DNA of 64,000 nt from an uncultured Clostridia bacterium (GCA_947589025.1 CANQAY010000004.1:47928-111927); one strand, 5' to 3'. Shown: positions 1-8,287, counted from the stretch's first letter. The notes: generated by a model not told the origin, from the sequence alone. Numbers and translations are program-made.

Positions 1-98
1 AAGGTGTTGAAAAGGGCAAAGAAATCATTGAAGATATTAAAGATGAAATTGAAACCCAAACCAAAAAACAAAAAAAACAAAAGAAAAATGCGGATTAA
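1..98 (+). CDS. 3' end of an unidentified gene
   Basis: Only the last 31 codons of a gene entering from the left are visible, in the frame starting at base 3 and ending with TAA at 96-98. The tail is charged and helical, beginning GVEKGKEIIEDIKDEI and ending in a lysine/glutamine-rich stretch. This resembles the basic, low-complexity tails of small coiled-coil or YtxH-like proteins, but the piece is too short to name. It does not look like the end of AlaS or IreB, which often precede ruvX in Firmicutes. Confidence 0.6.
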   Translation, partial: GVEKGKEIIEDIKDEIETQTKKQKKQKKNAD

Positions 99-113
99 AC
101 CCGCATTTTTTTA
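84..113 (+). terminator. Rho-independent terminator of the upstream gene
   Basis: Stem AAAAATGCGG (84-93) pairs with CCGCATTTTT (101-110) around a 7-base loop and is followed by more T. It overlaps the last codons of the partial gene and separates it from ruvX. Confidence 0.85.
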
Positions 114-131
114 TTGCAATAAGCAAAATGT

Positions 132-160
132 TTGCTTTTTAACAACATTTGTTTTATAAT
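132..160 (+). promoter_or_regulatory. Sigma-A type promoter of ruvX (leaderless)
   Basis: TTGCTT (132-137), 17-base spacer, TATAAT (155-160). The ATG of ruvX is at 167, six bases after the -10 box, so transcription should begin at or within a base or two of the start codon. No Shine-Dalgarno sequence fits in between. Confidence 0.75.
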
Positions 161-166
161 AATAAT

Positions 167-580
167 ATGAAGGCAATGGGAATAGATTATGGCTTAAAGC
201 GCATTGGCATTGCGTTTAGTGATGAAACCAAATTTTTGGCAAGCCCTTACATCGTTTATCACACCCAAGGGGAAGAAAAAGATTTGCAATTTTTGGCCAA
301 TTTAATTAATTTAAATAAGGTTGATGAAATTGTGTGTGGCCTGCCGCTAAACACAAAAGGTGAAGAAGAGGCAATTGCCTTAAAAACTAGGGGTTTTATG
401 GCTAAATTAATGGCAATAACCCAAATTAAACCCGTGTTCGTAGATGAGCGAATGTCTAGCGTTATGGCAGAAGAATATTTATCCGAGCGCGAAAAAGATT
501 GGCGCAAAAGAAAAGAAAAATTGGATGCTGTTGCCGCCTCAATAATTTTGCAAGATTATTTAGATAATAAAAGGAGATAA
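167..580 (+). CDS. ruvX: Holliday junction resolvase-like RNase H-fold protein RuvX/YqgF
   Basis: A 137-residue cytosolic protein of the YqgF/RuvX family. Family members are proposed to resolve Holliday junctions and/or to act in 16S rRNA 5'-end maturation. The RNase H-fold acidic residues are in place: Asp7 in GIDYGLKRIGIA, the VDERMSS motif in the second half, and the C-terminal KLDAVAAS motif. Length is normal. A TTG at 149 in the same frame would add six residues but lies upstream of the predicted transcription start, so the ATG at 167 is chosen. The DUF1292 gene follows after two bases; a ruvX-yrzB pairing is common in Firmicutes. Confidence 0.9.
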   Translation: MKAMGIDYGLKRIGIAFSDETKFLASPYIVYHTQGEEKDLQFLANLINLNKVDEIVCGLPLNTKGEEEAIALKTRGFMAKLMAITQIKPVFVDERMSSVMAEEYLSEREKDWRKRKEKLDAVAASIILQDYLDNKRR

Positions 581-582
581 TT

Positions 583-930
583 ATGAAAGATTTAAGGGAT
601 GACCTTAACTTAAAAAACAAAAAACTAAAGGCAATGGACCCAATTGAACAAATTTTGGATGAAGAAAATTACGATAACGTTATTCTTTATGACCCTGAAA
701 AAAAACCTATTGAGTTTGAACAAGTGGCAGTAATTCCAGTTGACAAACCAACTGGGGAACAAACACTTTACACAATTATGATTCCTGTAACTCCAATGCA
801 AGGTGTAAGCGAGGGCGAGGGCGTTGTTTTTAAAATTGACGAACAAACCCGCGATATTGAAGTGGTTAATGATGAAAAGGTTATTGATAAAGTGCTTGAA
901 ATTTACCAAAAACTTGTTGAAGAGGGTTAA
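583..930 (+). CDS. DUF1292 (YrzB-like) protein
   Basis: A 115-residue acidic protein. The central part (about 27-110) reads like the DUF1292/YrzB family: 'NVILYDPEKKPIEFEQVAVI' followed by a glutamate-rich stretch with short beta-strand-like segments. The function of the family is unknown. It begins two bases after ruvX behind a good ribosome site (AAAGGAG), so the two are co-transcribed. The N-terminal ~25 residues are a charged extension not typical of the family core. Confidence 0.75.
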   Translation: MKDLRDDLNLKNKKLKAMDPIEQILDEENYDNVILYDPEKKPIEFEQVAVIPVDKPTGEQTLYTIMIPVTPMQGVSEGEGVVFKIDEQTRDIEVVNDEKVIDKVLEIYQKLVEEG

Positions 931-981
931 TTAGCAACCTTGGGTTGTGTTAATTTTATTTTAAAAAATTGTTTAAATCTA

Positions 982-1010
982 TTGACTTAAGCAGTTTTTT
1001 TTGTTAATAT
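982..1010 (+). promoter_or_regulatory. Promoter of rpsB-tsf
   Basis: TTGACT (982-987), 17-base spacer, TAATAT (1005-1010), with TG one base before the -10 box. The predicted start near 1017 leaves a leader of roughly 95 bases. Confidence 0.75.
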
Positions 1011-1016
1011 TTAATA

Positions 1017-1112
1017 GTTTAAAGAAATTAGCACCCAATTTGATTGCTTGTCTGTTCCTTTTTGGTTAAAAGCAAAATGACGATTGGGGAAGACGTAAAC
1101 AGGAGGTATAAA
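1017..1112 (+). promoter_or_regulatory. Structured rpsB leader, possible S2 autoregulatory region
   Basis: The leader can fold as nested helices: CCCAAT (1034-1039) with ATTGGG (1083-1088), and inside it TTGCTT (1044-1049) with AAGCAA (1070-1075). The strong ribosome site AGGAGG follows at 1101-1106. Ribosomal protein genes are often controlled by such leaders, and an S2-binding role is inferred from position only. Confidence 0.45.
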
Positions 1113-1961
1113 ATGTCAGTTATTTCTATGAAACAATTATTGGAGGCCGGTTGCCACTTCGGTCACCAAACTAGGAAATGGAATCCTAAAATGAAAAAGT
1201 ATATCTTCACAGACAGAAATGATATTCATATCATAAATTTGGAAGATACTTCTAAACAAATTGATGTGGCTTATAAATTTATTAAAGAAAAAGTGCAAAG
1301 TGGTGCAAATGTGTTGTTTATTGGCACCAAAAAACAAGCACAAGAGGCCGTTAAGCAAGAGGCTGAGCGCTCTAACATGTTTTACATTAACACCCGTTGG
1401 TTGGGCGGCACTTTAACAAACTTCACCACCATCCGCAAAAGGATTGATAGGATGAACAAGTTAAACAATATGGAAGCTTTGGGGGATTTTGACCTTCTTC
1501 CTAAAAAAGAAGTTATTAAACTTAAAGCTGAGCGTGATAAACTTGCTGCCAACTTGTCCGGCATTAAGGATATGACATCTATCCCAGGCCTAATTATTAT
1601 GGTTGACCCACACATTGAGCACATTGCCGTTAAAGAGGCTAAAAAGTTAAATATTCCAACTGTTGGCATTGTGGATACTAATAGTGACCCAGACGATGTT
1701 ACCATTTGCATCCCAGCAAATGATGATGCTATTGGCAGTGTTAACCTAATTTTAAGCGCTTTAACCGATGCAATTATGGAGGCCAAGGGCGGCGTTGTGT
1801 TGCACGACCTTGACGCTAAGGATGAAGATGTTTCTATGGCAAGCGTGGTTGCAGGCAGCACAATAGCAAGGCAGGAAGAAAGCGAAGAGCAGCCAGAAAC
1901 TGTTGAAAAGAAAAAGCGCCCAAGCAAGAAAAAAGAAAAGAAAGAAAAGGAAGGGGAATAA
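1113..1961 (+). CDS. rpsB: 30S ribosomal protein S2
   Basis: Ribosomal protein S2, a late-assembling small-subunit protein that bridges head and body. The N-terminus [27 protein letters not shown] and the later motif '[12 protein letters not shown]' are diagnostic. The start at 1113 follows AGGAGG with correct spacing; an upstream in-frame ATG at 1044 would add 23 non-conserved residues. The protein has 282 residues, longer than the ~240 usual, because of an acidic-then-lysine-rich tail (from about residue 250). tsf follows after one base. Confidence 0.97.
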   Translation: MSVISMKQLLEAGCHFGHQTRKWNPKMKKYIFTDRNDIHIINLEDTSKQIDVAYKFIKEKVQSGANVLFIGTKKQAQEAVKQEAERSNMFYINTRWLGGTLTNFTTIRKRIDRMNKLNNMEALGDFDLLPKKEVIKLKAERDKLAANLSGIKDMTSIPGLIIMVDPHIEHIAVKEAKKLNIPTVGIVDTNSDPDDVTICIPANDDAIGSVNLILSALTDAIMEAKGGVVLHDLDAKDEDVSMASVVAGSTIARQEESEEQPETVEKKKRPSKKKEKKEKEGE

Positions 1962-1962
1962 T

Positions 1963-2616
1963 ATGCAAATTACAGCAAAAGATGTCGCAAATTTAAGGGA
2001 AATGACCGGTGCCGGCATGATGGATTGCAAAAAGGCATTAACTGATGCTGACGGCAATTTCGACAAGGCCGTTGAACTTTTGCGTGAACGCGGCGTTGCA
2101 AAGGCCGCTAAAAAAGAGGGCAGAATTGCTGCCGAAGGCTTCATTGAGTGTTATGTTCATGGGGGCGGAGCATTCGCTTCTATGGTGGAAATTAATACCG
2201 AAACCGATTTCGTTGCTAAAAACCCAGAACTTAGGGAATTTGCTCACAACATTGCAATGCAAGTTGTTGCAAGCAAGCCAATTTGTGTTAATGTAAACGA
2301 AGTTCCGGCAGATAAACTTGCCACCGAGCGCAACATTTACCGCACTCAACTTTTAAACGAGGGCAAACCAGCTGCAATGGTTGATAAAATTGTTGACGGC
2401 AAAATTAACAAATATTATGAAGAAGTTGTGCTTATGGAGCAACCTTATATTAAGGACGAAGCCGGCAAGAAGAAAGTTAAAGATGTTTTAACTGAACTTG
2501 TTGCAAAAATTGGTGAAAAAATCACAATTCGTAGATTTGTGCTTATGACAATGGGCGAGGGCCTTGAAAAGCGCAATGAAGATTTTGCTGCAGAAGTTGC
2601 AAAACAATCAAAATAA
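1963..2616 (+). CDS. tsf: Translation elongation factor Ts
   Basis: EF-Ts, the guanine-nucleotide exchange factor that recycles EF-Tu. The first ~55 residues form the UBA-like domain with the family motif '[16 protein letters not shown]'; the motif '[10 protein letters not shown]' marks the core domain. At 217 residues it is the short form, with a single-length core like those of Thermus and many Clostridia rather than the 280-residue E. coli protein. The start at 1963 directly follows the rpsB stop. pyrH, normally next, is absent. Confidence 0.95.
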   Translation: MQITAKDVANLREMTGAGMMDCKKALTDADGNFDKAVELLRERGVAKAAKKEGRIAAEGFIECYVHGGGAFASMVEINTETDFVAKNPELREFAHNIAMQVVASKPICVNVNEVPADKLATERNIYRTQLLNEGKPAAMVDKIVDGKINKYYEEVVLMEQPYIKDEAGKKKVKDVLTELVAKIGEKITIRRFVLMTMGEGLEKRNEDFAAEVAKQSK

Positions 2617-2617
2617 T

Positions 2618-2646
2618 AAAAAATAGGGCATAACGCCTTATTTTTT
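2618..2646. terminator. Bidirectional terminator between tsf and the reversed orphan gene
   Basis: An A-rich/T-rich stem with core ATAGGGC (2623-2629) pairing GCCTTAT (2635-2641) around ATAAC; A-runs and T-runs extend it on both sides so it can act for both converging genes. Confidence 0.8.
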
Positions 2647-3175
2647 ATACATTTTTTGTGTCATTAATCATTGATTTATACATTGCCTTTAATTGTTTAT
2701 AAATATATCTTTTGCCGCGTTTAAAACGAAGATCTTTGGCAAGTTGCCTAACACATTCAACATCTCCTGTCGATCTAAGGGCCTCAAACAAACCATCCAA
2801 CCACCAAGCGTCGTATTCAATAAATTTGGCTATATATTTAGCATTTTTTAATTCACAAACATAATCCTTAACTTGAATGATAGTAAAGCCGGGGATAGCA
2901 CCGCTGTTAAAATCTTTATGCAAATTTATCATAAATTCATCATCTACACCATTTTCGGTAATATATGCAATTCTTTCATTTAATAATGCGTGAGCCTCTT
3001 CTTTTGTATAATTACTTTTCCCATAACTTGACTCCCACAAGTCATTGCTATTATCTGCATAATAAGTAGCGCCCGCAAAAACAAAGTTTCCAGATTTATC
3101 CTTTTCACCAATTTGCAAATCGTTTAAATAATTTTGAACTAATTTATTTAATAAACTAACATTTTCTGCTTTCAT
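2645..3175 (-). CDS. Orphan cytosolic protein, 176 aa
   Basis: I do not recognise this family. The protein begins [20 protein letters not shown] and is soluble, with mixed helix and many aromatic residues ('[15 protein letters not shown]' about two thirds along) and a basic C-terminus. The start at 3175 is set by AAGGAG seven bases upstream; an in-frame start at 3226 lies upstream of the -10 box. It sits reversed between tsf and frr, exactly where pyrH is found in most bacteria, and has its own promoter and terminator. Its base composition resembles its neighbours, so there is no clear sign of recent transfer. Confidence 0.7.
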   Translation of the reverse strand: MKAENVSLLNKLVQNYLNDLQIGEKDKSGNFVFAGATYYADNSNDLWESSYGKSNYTKEEAHALLNERIAYITENGVDDEFMINLHKDFNSGAIPGFTIIQVKDYVCELKNAKYIAKFIEYDAWWLDGLFEALRSTGDVECVRQLAKDLRFKRGKRYIYKQLKAMYKSMINDTKNV

Positions 3176-3194
3176 AAATTTACTCCTTGTATAT

Positions 3195-3223
3195 AATTTA
3201 GCATAATATTGCAAATTTGTCAA
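3195..3223 (-). promoter_or_regulatory. Promoter of the reversed orphan gene
   Basis: On the minus strand TTGACA (3223-3218), 17-base spacer, TAAATT (3200-3195). The transcript would have a short leader containing AAGGAG. Confidence 0.65.
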
Positions 3224-3253
3224 CACCTAAAATAAATTATAAACTTAAAACAG

Positions 3254-3282
3254 TTGCTATTTTTTGATAAATTCGCTATCAT
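3254..3282 (+). promoter_or_regulatory. Promoter of frr-uppS-cdsA
   Basis: TTGCTA (3254-3259), 17-base spacer, TATCAT (3277-3282). The predicted start near 3289 gives a ~10-base leader that just includes the ribosome site TAGGAG. Confidence 0.6.
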
Positions 3283-3298
3283 TATATTAGGAGATTTT

Positions 3299-3865
3299 AT
3301 GAACGAAAATGTTGAAATGAATTTAATGGAATATGAGGAGCAGTTGGATAAATGCTTTAACCATTTAATAGATGAATATATGGTAATCCGCGTTGGCAGA
3401 GCAAACCCTAAGGTTATTGAAAATGTTATGGTGGACTATTATGGCACACGCACACCACTTAAACTAACTTGCAACATAACAGTGCAGGATGCCCGCATGA
3501 TTGTAGTTAGCCCATGGGATGTTTCCACCTTGCGCAATTTGCGCGCCGGGTTGGAAGCGGCAAACACCGGGCTTTCAATTAGTGACGATGGCAAAATAAT
3601 TAGGGTAGGCTTTCCAATGTTAACAGAGGAGCGCAGGCGAGAATTTTGTAAAGACGCTAAAAAGCTTTTGGAAGAAAGCAAAGTTGCAATGCGCAATGCT
3701 AGGCGAGATGTGCTTGAAGTTTTTAAAACTATGAAAAAGAATGCCGAAATTAGTGAAGACGAATACAATTCGTTAGAAAAAGATGTTCAAAAAAGCATAG
3801 ATAATTTTACTGCTCGTGCCGATAGCGCTTGCGAAAAGAAAATTGCCGAAATAATGGAAGTTTAA
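3299..3865 (+). CDS. frr: Ribosome recycling factor
   Basis: RRF, which with EF-G splits post-termination ribosomes. The 188-residue length is standard. Family motifs include 'VGRANPKVIENVMVDYYG' near residue 32 and 'TEERRREFCKDAKKL' in the second half, with the two long helices of domain I at the ends. The start at 3299 follows TAGGAG; a longer in-frame start at 3254 overlaps the -35 box and is rejected. uppS starts on the next base, giving the common frr-uppS-cdsA order. Confidence 0.96.
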   Translation: MNENVEMNLMEYEEQLDKCFNHLIDEYMVIRVGRANPKVIENVMVDYYGTRTPLKLTCNITVQDARMIVVSPWDVSTLRNLRAGLEAANTGLSISDDGKIIRVGFPMLTEERRREFCKDAKKLLEESKVAMRNARRDVLEVFKTMKKNAEISEDEYNSLEKDVQKSIDNFTARADSACEKKIAEIMEV

Positions 3866-4585
3866 ATGAACATAGAAAAACTAAAAACTGACCCACGCAT
3901 GCCAAAGCACATTGCTTTTATTGTGGACGGCAATGGCAGATGGGCAACAAAACGCCATTTGTTAAGGTCGGCAGGGCACAAAGCAGGGTTAGATAATTTA
4001 AAATTGCAAATAGATTTTGTTAAAGATTTAGGCATAAAAAATTTGTCTATGTATTGTTTTTCTTGTGAAAATTGGAAAAGAAACAAAGAAGAAGTTGATT
4101 TTTTAATGAATCTTTTTAATACAATGTTAGACGATTTTAAAAATGACTATTTAAATAAAGATGTGCGCATTCTCATTTCTGGCAATTTGGACGACGAGCG
4201 CCTGCCAAAACAGGTTAGGGATAAAGCAAAAGAAATTATGGAACTAACCAAAAATAAAACTGGGTTTGTTATTAATGCTTGCATAAATTATGGCGGCAGG
4301 CAAGAAATTTTAAAGGCAGTTAATGAACTTTTAGTTGAAAAAGCCACAAAAGTTGACGAAAAAACATTTGAGCAACATCTATACACAGCCGATATGCTTC
4401 CGCTAGATTTTGTTATTAGAACAAGCGGGGAAAATAGAACAAGCAACTTCTTAACCTGGCAGTCTACATATAGTGAATGGTATTTCCCTAAAAAATTATG
4501 GCCTAGCTTTACTAAAAAAGACCTTATAAAAGCATTAAAAATTTATATGAAGCGCGATAGGCGATTTGGAGGGGTTAAAGCATGA
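3866..4585 (+). CDS. uppS: Undecaprenyl diphosphate synthase (cis-prenyltransferase)
   Basis: Condenses farnesyl diphosphate with eight isopentenyl diphosphates to make the C55 lipid carrier for cell-wall precursors; a soluble enzyme at the membrane surface. The catalytic Asp21 lies in 'VDGNGRWA', and the C-terminal motif 'RTSGENRTSNFLTWQS' matches the substrate-binding RxSGE...NF.W signature. 239 residues, normal for the family. It abuts frr and overlaps cdsA by four bases, so translation is coupled. Confidence 0.95.
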   Translation: MNIEKLKTDPRMPKHIAFIVDGNGRWATKRHLLRSAGHKAGLDNLKLQIDFVKDLGIKNLSMYCFSCENWKRNKEEVDFLMNLFNTMLDDFKNDYLNKDVRILISGNLDDERLPKQVRDKAKEIMELTKNKTGFVINACINYGGRQEILKAVNELLVEKATKVDEKTFEQHLYTADMLPLDFVIRTSGENRTSNFLTWQSTYSEWYFPKKLWPSFTKKDLIKALKIYMKRDRRFGGVKA

Positions 4586-5475
4586 AACAACGAACAATTA
4601 CAAGTGTTTATATAGTTTTGGCGGTGGCACTTGCCATTGCAGCCAAGTTTTTGCCTGTTGTTGGCAACTATATTTTTGATATTTTTATTTTAGTATTAAC
4701 TCTAGTTGCCAGTTTTGAAATGTGCAACCTGCTAGAAGCAATGGGCAAGCGCATTAATAGAATATTAGTTAGCTTTTATTGCCTATTTAATTACATAATT
4801 TTGCTTATTTTTGTTAATTTTGTTAATTATTATTATATCCCATTAATTCAACTTGGCATGCTTGCGGCGTATTTCTTAATTATATTTTTTGCCGAATTGT
4901 CAGTTAAAAATGGGCTTGCTGCCAAAGTAAAATTAAAAACAAGCCTATTAAGTTTGTTGGCGTGCTTTTATCCGGGCTTTTTATTCACAAATTATTTGTT
5001 TATAAATCACATAGATGCTTTTGCTGGAATAAATCATCTGTCAGTAGTGCTAATTTTGCTTGTTATTGCCATAACATTTTTAACAGATACATTTGCATAT
5101 CTTGTTGGCAGAACATTTAAGGGCCCAAAAATTGCGCCTAAAATTAGCCCTAAAAAAACTTATAGCGGCTGCATTGGTGGTTTATTGGGTGGCATAATTG
5201 GGGCAATGCTGGTGTTTGCTTTGCTTAACGTACCGTCTCTTAAAATTATATTGTCAACTTATTCGCTAAAATGGTGGCATTTTATGTTGGTTGGTTTGGT
5301 TGTGTCGGTTATTGACCAAATTGGTGACCTAGTTGAAAGCAAAATTAAAAGGGTGGCGGCCGTTAAGGATAGCGGCAACATTTTCCCCGGCCATGGCGGA
5401 ATGCTGGATAGAATTGACGCCATGATATTTGTTGTTACATCCATAACAATTTTTGCAATAATTTTCATAATTTAA
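4582..5475 (+). CDS. cdsA: Phosphatidate cytidylyltransferase
   Basis: Makes CDP-diacylglycerol from phosphatidate and CTP, the precursor of phosphatidylglycerol and cardiolipin. A polytopic membrane protein of 297 residues with about seven to eight hydrophobic segments. The CDP-diglyceride synthase signature is near the C-terminus: 'KDSGNIFPGHGGMLDRIDA'. The ATG overlaps the end of uppS (ATGA). dxr, which usually follows, is not here. Confidence 0.94.
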   Translation: MKQRTITSVYIVLAVALAIAAKFLPVVGNYIFDIFILVLTLVASFEMCNLLEAMGKRINRILVSFYCLFNYIILLIFVNFVNYYYIPLIQLGMLAAYFLIIFFAELSVKNGLAAKVKLKTSLLSLLACFYPGFLFTNYLFINHIDAFAGINHLSVVLILLVIAITFLTDTFAYLVGRTFKGPKIAPKISPKKTYSGCIGGLLGGIIGAMLVFALLNVPSLKIILSTYSLKWWHFMLVGLVVSVIDQIGDLVESKIKRVAAVKDSGNIFPGHGGMLDRIDAMIFVVTSITIFAIIFII

Positions 5476-5492
5476 TTTATAAAAAATATATT
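5464..5492 (+). promoter_or_regulatory. Possible leaderless promoter of rseP
   Basis: TTCATA (5464-5469), 17-base spacer, TATATT (5487-5492), then five bases to the ATG. The -35 box is weak and lies in the end of cdsA, but no Shine-Dalgarno sequence precedes rseP. Confidence 0.45.
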
Positions 5493-5497
5493 ATATT

Positions 5498-6676
5498 ATG
5501 TCTTGTTTATTAAGTTTTTCATCTGCATTAACTTACATTGGCTATATTGCTATAGCCATTGTTGTTTTGTTGTTAATGGTGCTTATTCACGAACTGGGGC
5601 ATTACACAGCCGGCAAAATTTTAAAATTTAAAATTAACGAGTTTAGCGTTGGCTTTGGCCCAAAAATTTTGCAAAAAACCAAAAAAAATGGCGAGGTTAT
5701 ATCGCTTAGGGCATTTCCTTTAGGCGGCTATTGTGCGTTTGAAGGTGAAGACGAAGAGGGCAAGGAAAACCCACTTGCATTTAACAATCAAAAGCCATGG
5801 AAAAGGTTAATTGTGCTATTTTCTGGTGCGTTTTTTAACTTTTTAAGCGCAATAATATTTTCATTTATTTTACTGCTTGCCAATGGTTACGATCTAGTTC
5901 AAGTTAAAACAGTGCCCGAACAATCTATAAATTACAACATTATGCAAACGGGCGATGTAATTTATGGCGTTAACAATAAAAATATTGATTTTGTTAACGA
6001 TGATTATATTACGACATTAATAACTGATTATGTTATGAACAACTTTAAAACCTATTCGGGCGAAAATCTATTAGAAGCTGGCGAACCTTTTGAAGACGAA
6101 AATAATGAAACATTTTATTTGGTGCAAGAAATTTTACCATTAAATATAAAGCGAAACGGCAAAACTCAGCTTTTAGAATGCAAAATTAACATCATTTATG
6201 CTAGTGATGGCAGCCTAGCCAGTTGGCCAGCTCCCGGATACGAAACTATGAACGATGTATTTGGCGTTCAAATTCACACATATAAATATTCTTTTTTTGA
6301 AGCATTAGCACAGGCAGTGCCTTTTACATTTAAATGGGCATGGAAGGTGCTTGTTGTGTTATTCCAGTTAATAACAGGTAAATTATCCATTAAAGCGCTA
6401 GGCGGCCCAGTTACCACAATTAATATGATTGCTTCGGCAACTCAAACCAATTTTGTAAACATTTTAGTTCTGTTGCCGGCCATTGCTGCCAACCTTGCCG
6501 TGTTTAATTTGTTGCCAATTCCTGCATTGGATGGCTTTCAAATGGTGTTTGTGGCAATAGAGTGGATAAGAAAAAAGCCCGTTAAACGCTCGGTTATTAA
6601 CGCAATTAATAATATAGGGTTGTTGCTTTTGTTAGGCTTTGTAATTATTGTTGATATTTTGCAGTTTGCACTTTAA
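5498..6676 (+). CDS. rseP: RIP metalloprotease RseP/RasP (site-2 protease)
   Basis: Intramembrane zinc protease that cuts anti-sigma factors, signal-peptide remnants and other membrane substrates. The zinc motif HELGH (31-35) is in the first membrane segment. A PDZ-like region occupies roughly 130-270, with a glutamate/asparagine-rich insert. The second catalytic motif 'NLLPIPALDG' ends at residue 346; the family usually has LDGG, here LDGF, while the catalytic Asp345 is kept. 392 residues, normal. There is no ribosome site, and a TATATT box five bases before the ATG suggests a leaderless message. Confidence 0.92.
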   Translation: MSCLLSFSSALTYIGYIAIAIVVLLLMVLIHELGHYTAGKILKFKINEFSVGFGPKILQKTKKNGEVISLRAFPLGGYCAFEGEDEEGKENPLAFNNQKPWKRLIVLFSGAFFNFLSAIIFSFILLLANGYDLVQVKTVPEQSINYNIMQTGDVIYGVNNKNIDFVNDDYITTLITDYVMNNFKTYSGENLLEAGEPFEDENNETFYLVQEILPLNIKRNGKTQLLECKINIIYASDGSLASWPAPGYETMNDVFGVQIHTYKYSFFEALAQAVPFTFKWAWKVLVVLFQLITGKLSIKALGGPVTTINMIASATQTNFVNILVLLPAIAANLAVFNLLPIPALDGFQMVFVAIEWIRKKPVKRSVINAINNIGLLLLLGFVIIVDILQFAL

Positions 6677-6704
6677 AAAGGGGTTGACTTAAACCTCTTT
6701 TTTT
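6675..6704 (+). terminator. rseP terminator, interleaved with the next promoter
   Basis: AAAAAGGGGTT (6675-6685) pairs with AACCTCTTTTT (6692-6702) around GACTTA and is followed by T. The -35 box of the next gene (TTGACT, 6684-6689) lies in the loop-side of this hairpin. Confidence 0.85.
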
Positions 6705-6712
6705 GTTATAAT
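6684..6712 (+). promoter_or_regulatory. Leaderless promoter of the PolC-like gene
   Basis: TTGACT (6684-6689), 17-base spacer, TATAAT (6707-6712) preceded by TGT (extended -10). The ATG is at 6719, six bases further, so transcription should begin at the start codon. Confidence 0.85.
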
Positions 6713-6718
6713 GTTAAT

Positions 6719-8239
6719 ATGGAAAAAATAGAGGTTTTAAACACTCTTTTTGACGGGTTAAAGTTTAAAGATGCAGTATATTTAGAAAAAACAAACACTT
6801 GTACTGCCAATTTTTTATATAATCCAGACTGTTTTAAACCAACAGATAAAAACAGAAAAATTATTATAGATAAATTAACAGATATTATTGGCAATTATGT
6901 CAGTTTAGATTTAAACTTTATTGCCTGTGCATTAGATAAACGCGCCATTGCTAACCACACTTATAGCACAATTGTTAACACTTTTCCTGCAATTAATAAA
7001 AACTTTACCTATGATGATGTTGAAGTAGAAGTGCACAATATTAATGTTACAGTTAAGTTAAAATTGGCCCCTTCAGTTTACGAGTATGCCACAAGCCTAA
7101 AAAGGGAAAGTTTGGTGGCAGAAAAATTAAAAGAAAGTTTTTTGGCAGATTTTACTGTTCAATTTATAAAAAAAGAGGATATAGTTAATTCTTCCACCAG
7201 TTATATTGAAAAAAATATGGAGCTTATGGCAAGCATTAAAGAGGCGGAAGAAAAAACAGTTTATGAACTTTCTAACATTGCCGATATCATTGGCAAAAAC
7301 GATTATAACCTTGCAATAGATTTTACAAAAACCACTCAAGTTGTAGAAAATGTTGTAATTTGCGGCGAAGTAACAAACGTTGCCCGCAAAACTTATACAA
7401 GAAAAACAACAAAAAATGGTGTTTCTAAAGAAATTGAACGCACTTTTTATAATTTTACTTTAAAACTAAACAACAAATTTTTGTATTGTTCAATCTTTCC
7501 GCGCCAAGCAGATGAAGCAAAAGGTGACCTTATTGAAGTTGGCATGAGTGTTTGTTGTTTTGGCTCGTTTAGAGAGTTTAACGGCAAACTAAACTTCACC
7601 GCAGTTAGCATTGCTAGGTGCAATTTTAAATTAGAATCGGTAAAATCTAGCGATAAAAAAGTTAATGAAGAATATCACACGGTTTTCCCTCAAAAATATG
7701 TGGACTATGAGCAAAGCGGTCTGTTTGACGATGCCGATAAATTTTTTGAAGGCAGTTATGTGGTGTTTGACCTTGAAACCACCGGGCTAGAGGCAAATAA
7801 AGATGAAATTATTGAAATTGGCGCCTGCAAAATTGTGAATGGCAGAATAGATGAAACATTTTCCACTTTTGTAAAGCCTTCAAGGCATATTCCAAGAGAA
7901 ATTACCAGTTTAACTGGCATAAACGATGCAATGGTTAAAGATGCACCATCTATTAACTATGTTTTGCCCGATTTTTATAAATTCTGTTATGGTTCAACCA
8001 TGGTAGGGCATAATGTTCAGTTTGATATTGGCTTTATTTACAATGTTGCCAAAAAGTTTTCTTACAATTTTAACAACCCACTTATGGACACAATGGAAAT
8101 GGCTCATCAAAAGTTGCCCGGTTTAAAAAATTATAAACTTGGCACAATTGTGGATAAACTTAACATAGTGCTAGAAAATGCTCACCGCGCAATAAACGAC
8201 GCAACTGCAACAGCAAAAGTGTTTATTAAATTAAAATAA
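6719..8239 (+). CDS. PolC-like protein: N-terminal domain, OB-fold and 3'-5' exonuclease, no polymerase
   Basis: 506 residues. Residues ~1-195 resemble the PolC N-terminal region. An OB-fold follows at ~205-310 ('VVICGEVTNVARKTY' ... 'FGSFREFNGKLNFTAVSI'). After a short linker comes a DEDDh exonuclease at ~346-506: Asp351/Glu353 in VVFDLETTGL, Asp436 in GHNVQFDIGF, His489 and Asp494 in HRAINDATAT, so all catalytic residues are present. In true PolC the exonuclease is inserted in a PHP domain and followed by ~850 residues of polymerase; here both are missing and the frame ends cleanly. The position after rseP is the usual polC locus, and proS, its usual neighbour, is 14 kb away. It could be a proofreading subunit working with a separate polymerase; that is inference. 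Confidence 0.8.
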   Translation: MEKIEVLNTLFDGLKFKDAVYLEKTNTCTANFLYNPDCFKPTDKNRKIIIDKLTDIIGNYVSLDLNFIACALDKRAIANHTYSTIVNTFPAINKNFTYDDVEVEVHNINVTVKLKLAPSVYEYATSLKRESLVAEKLKESFLADFTVQFIKKEDIVNSSTSYIEKNMELMASIKEAEEKTVYELSNIADIIGKNDYNLAIDFTKTTQVVENVVICGEVTNVARKTYTRKTTKNGVSKEIERTFYNFTLKLNNKFLYCSIFPRQADEAKGDLIEVGMSVCCFGSFREFNGKLNFTAVSIARCNFKLESVKSSDKKVNEEYHTVFPQKYVDYEQSGLFDDADKFFEGSYVVFDLETTGLEANKDEIIEIGACKIVNGRIDETFSTFVKPSRHIPREITSLTGINDAMVKDAPSINYVLPDFYKFCYGSTMVGHNVQFDIGFIYNVAKKFSYNFNNPLMDTMEMAHQKLPGLKNYKLGTIVDKLNIVLENAHRAINDATATAKVFIKLK

Positions 8240-8257
8240 AAGAAATGTTTATTTTAG

Positions 8258-8287
8258 TTGACAGGCTCCGCAAAACTATGTTAGTAT
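8258..8287 (+). promoter_or_regulatory. Promoter of the 8310 membrane-protein gene
   Basis: TTGACA (8258-8263), 18-base spacer, TAGTAT (8282-8287) with TGT just before it. A ~15-base leader contains AAAGGAG. Confidence 0.65.

Noticed and set aside
149..166. TTG start for ruvX
   Set aside because: Lies upstream of the predicted transcription start and has no ribosome site; the conserved N-terminus begins at the ATG at 167.
1382..1927. Long antisense frames over rpsB, infB, mutS and others
   Set aside because: Shadow frames: low-complexity Ser/Leu-rich translations, no ribosome sites, and overlapped by clear conserved genes.
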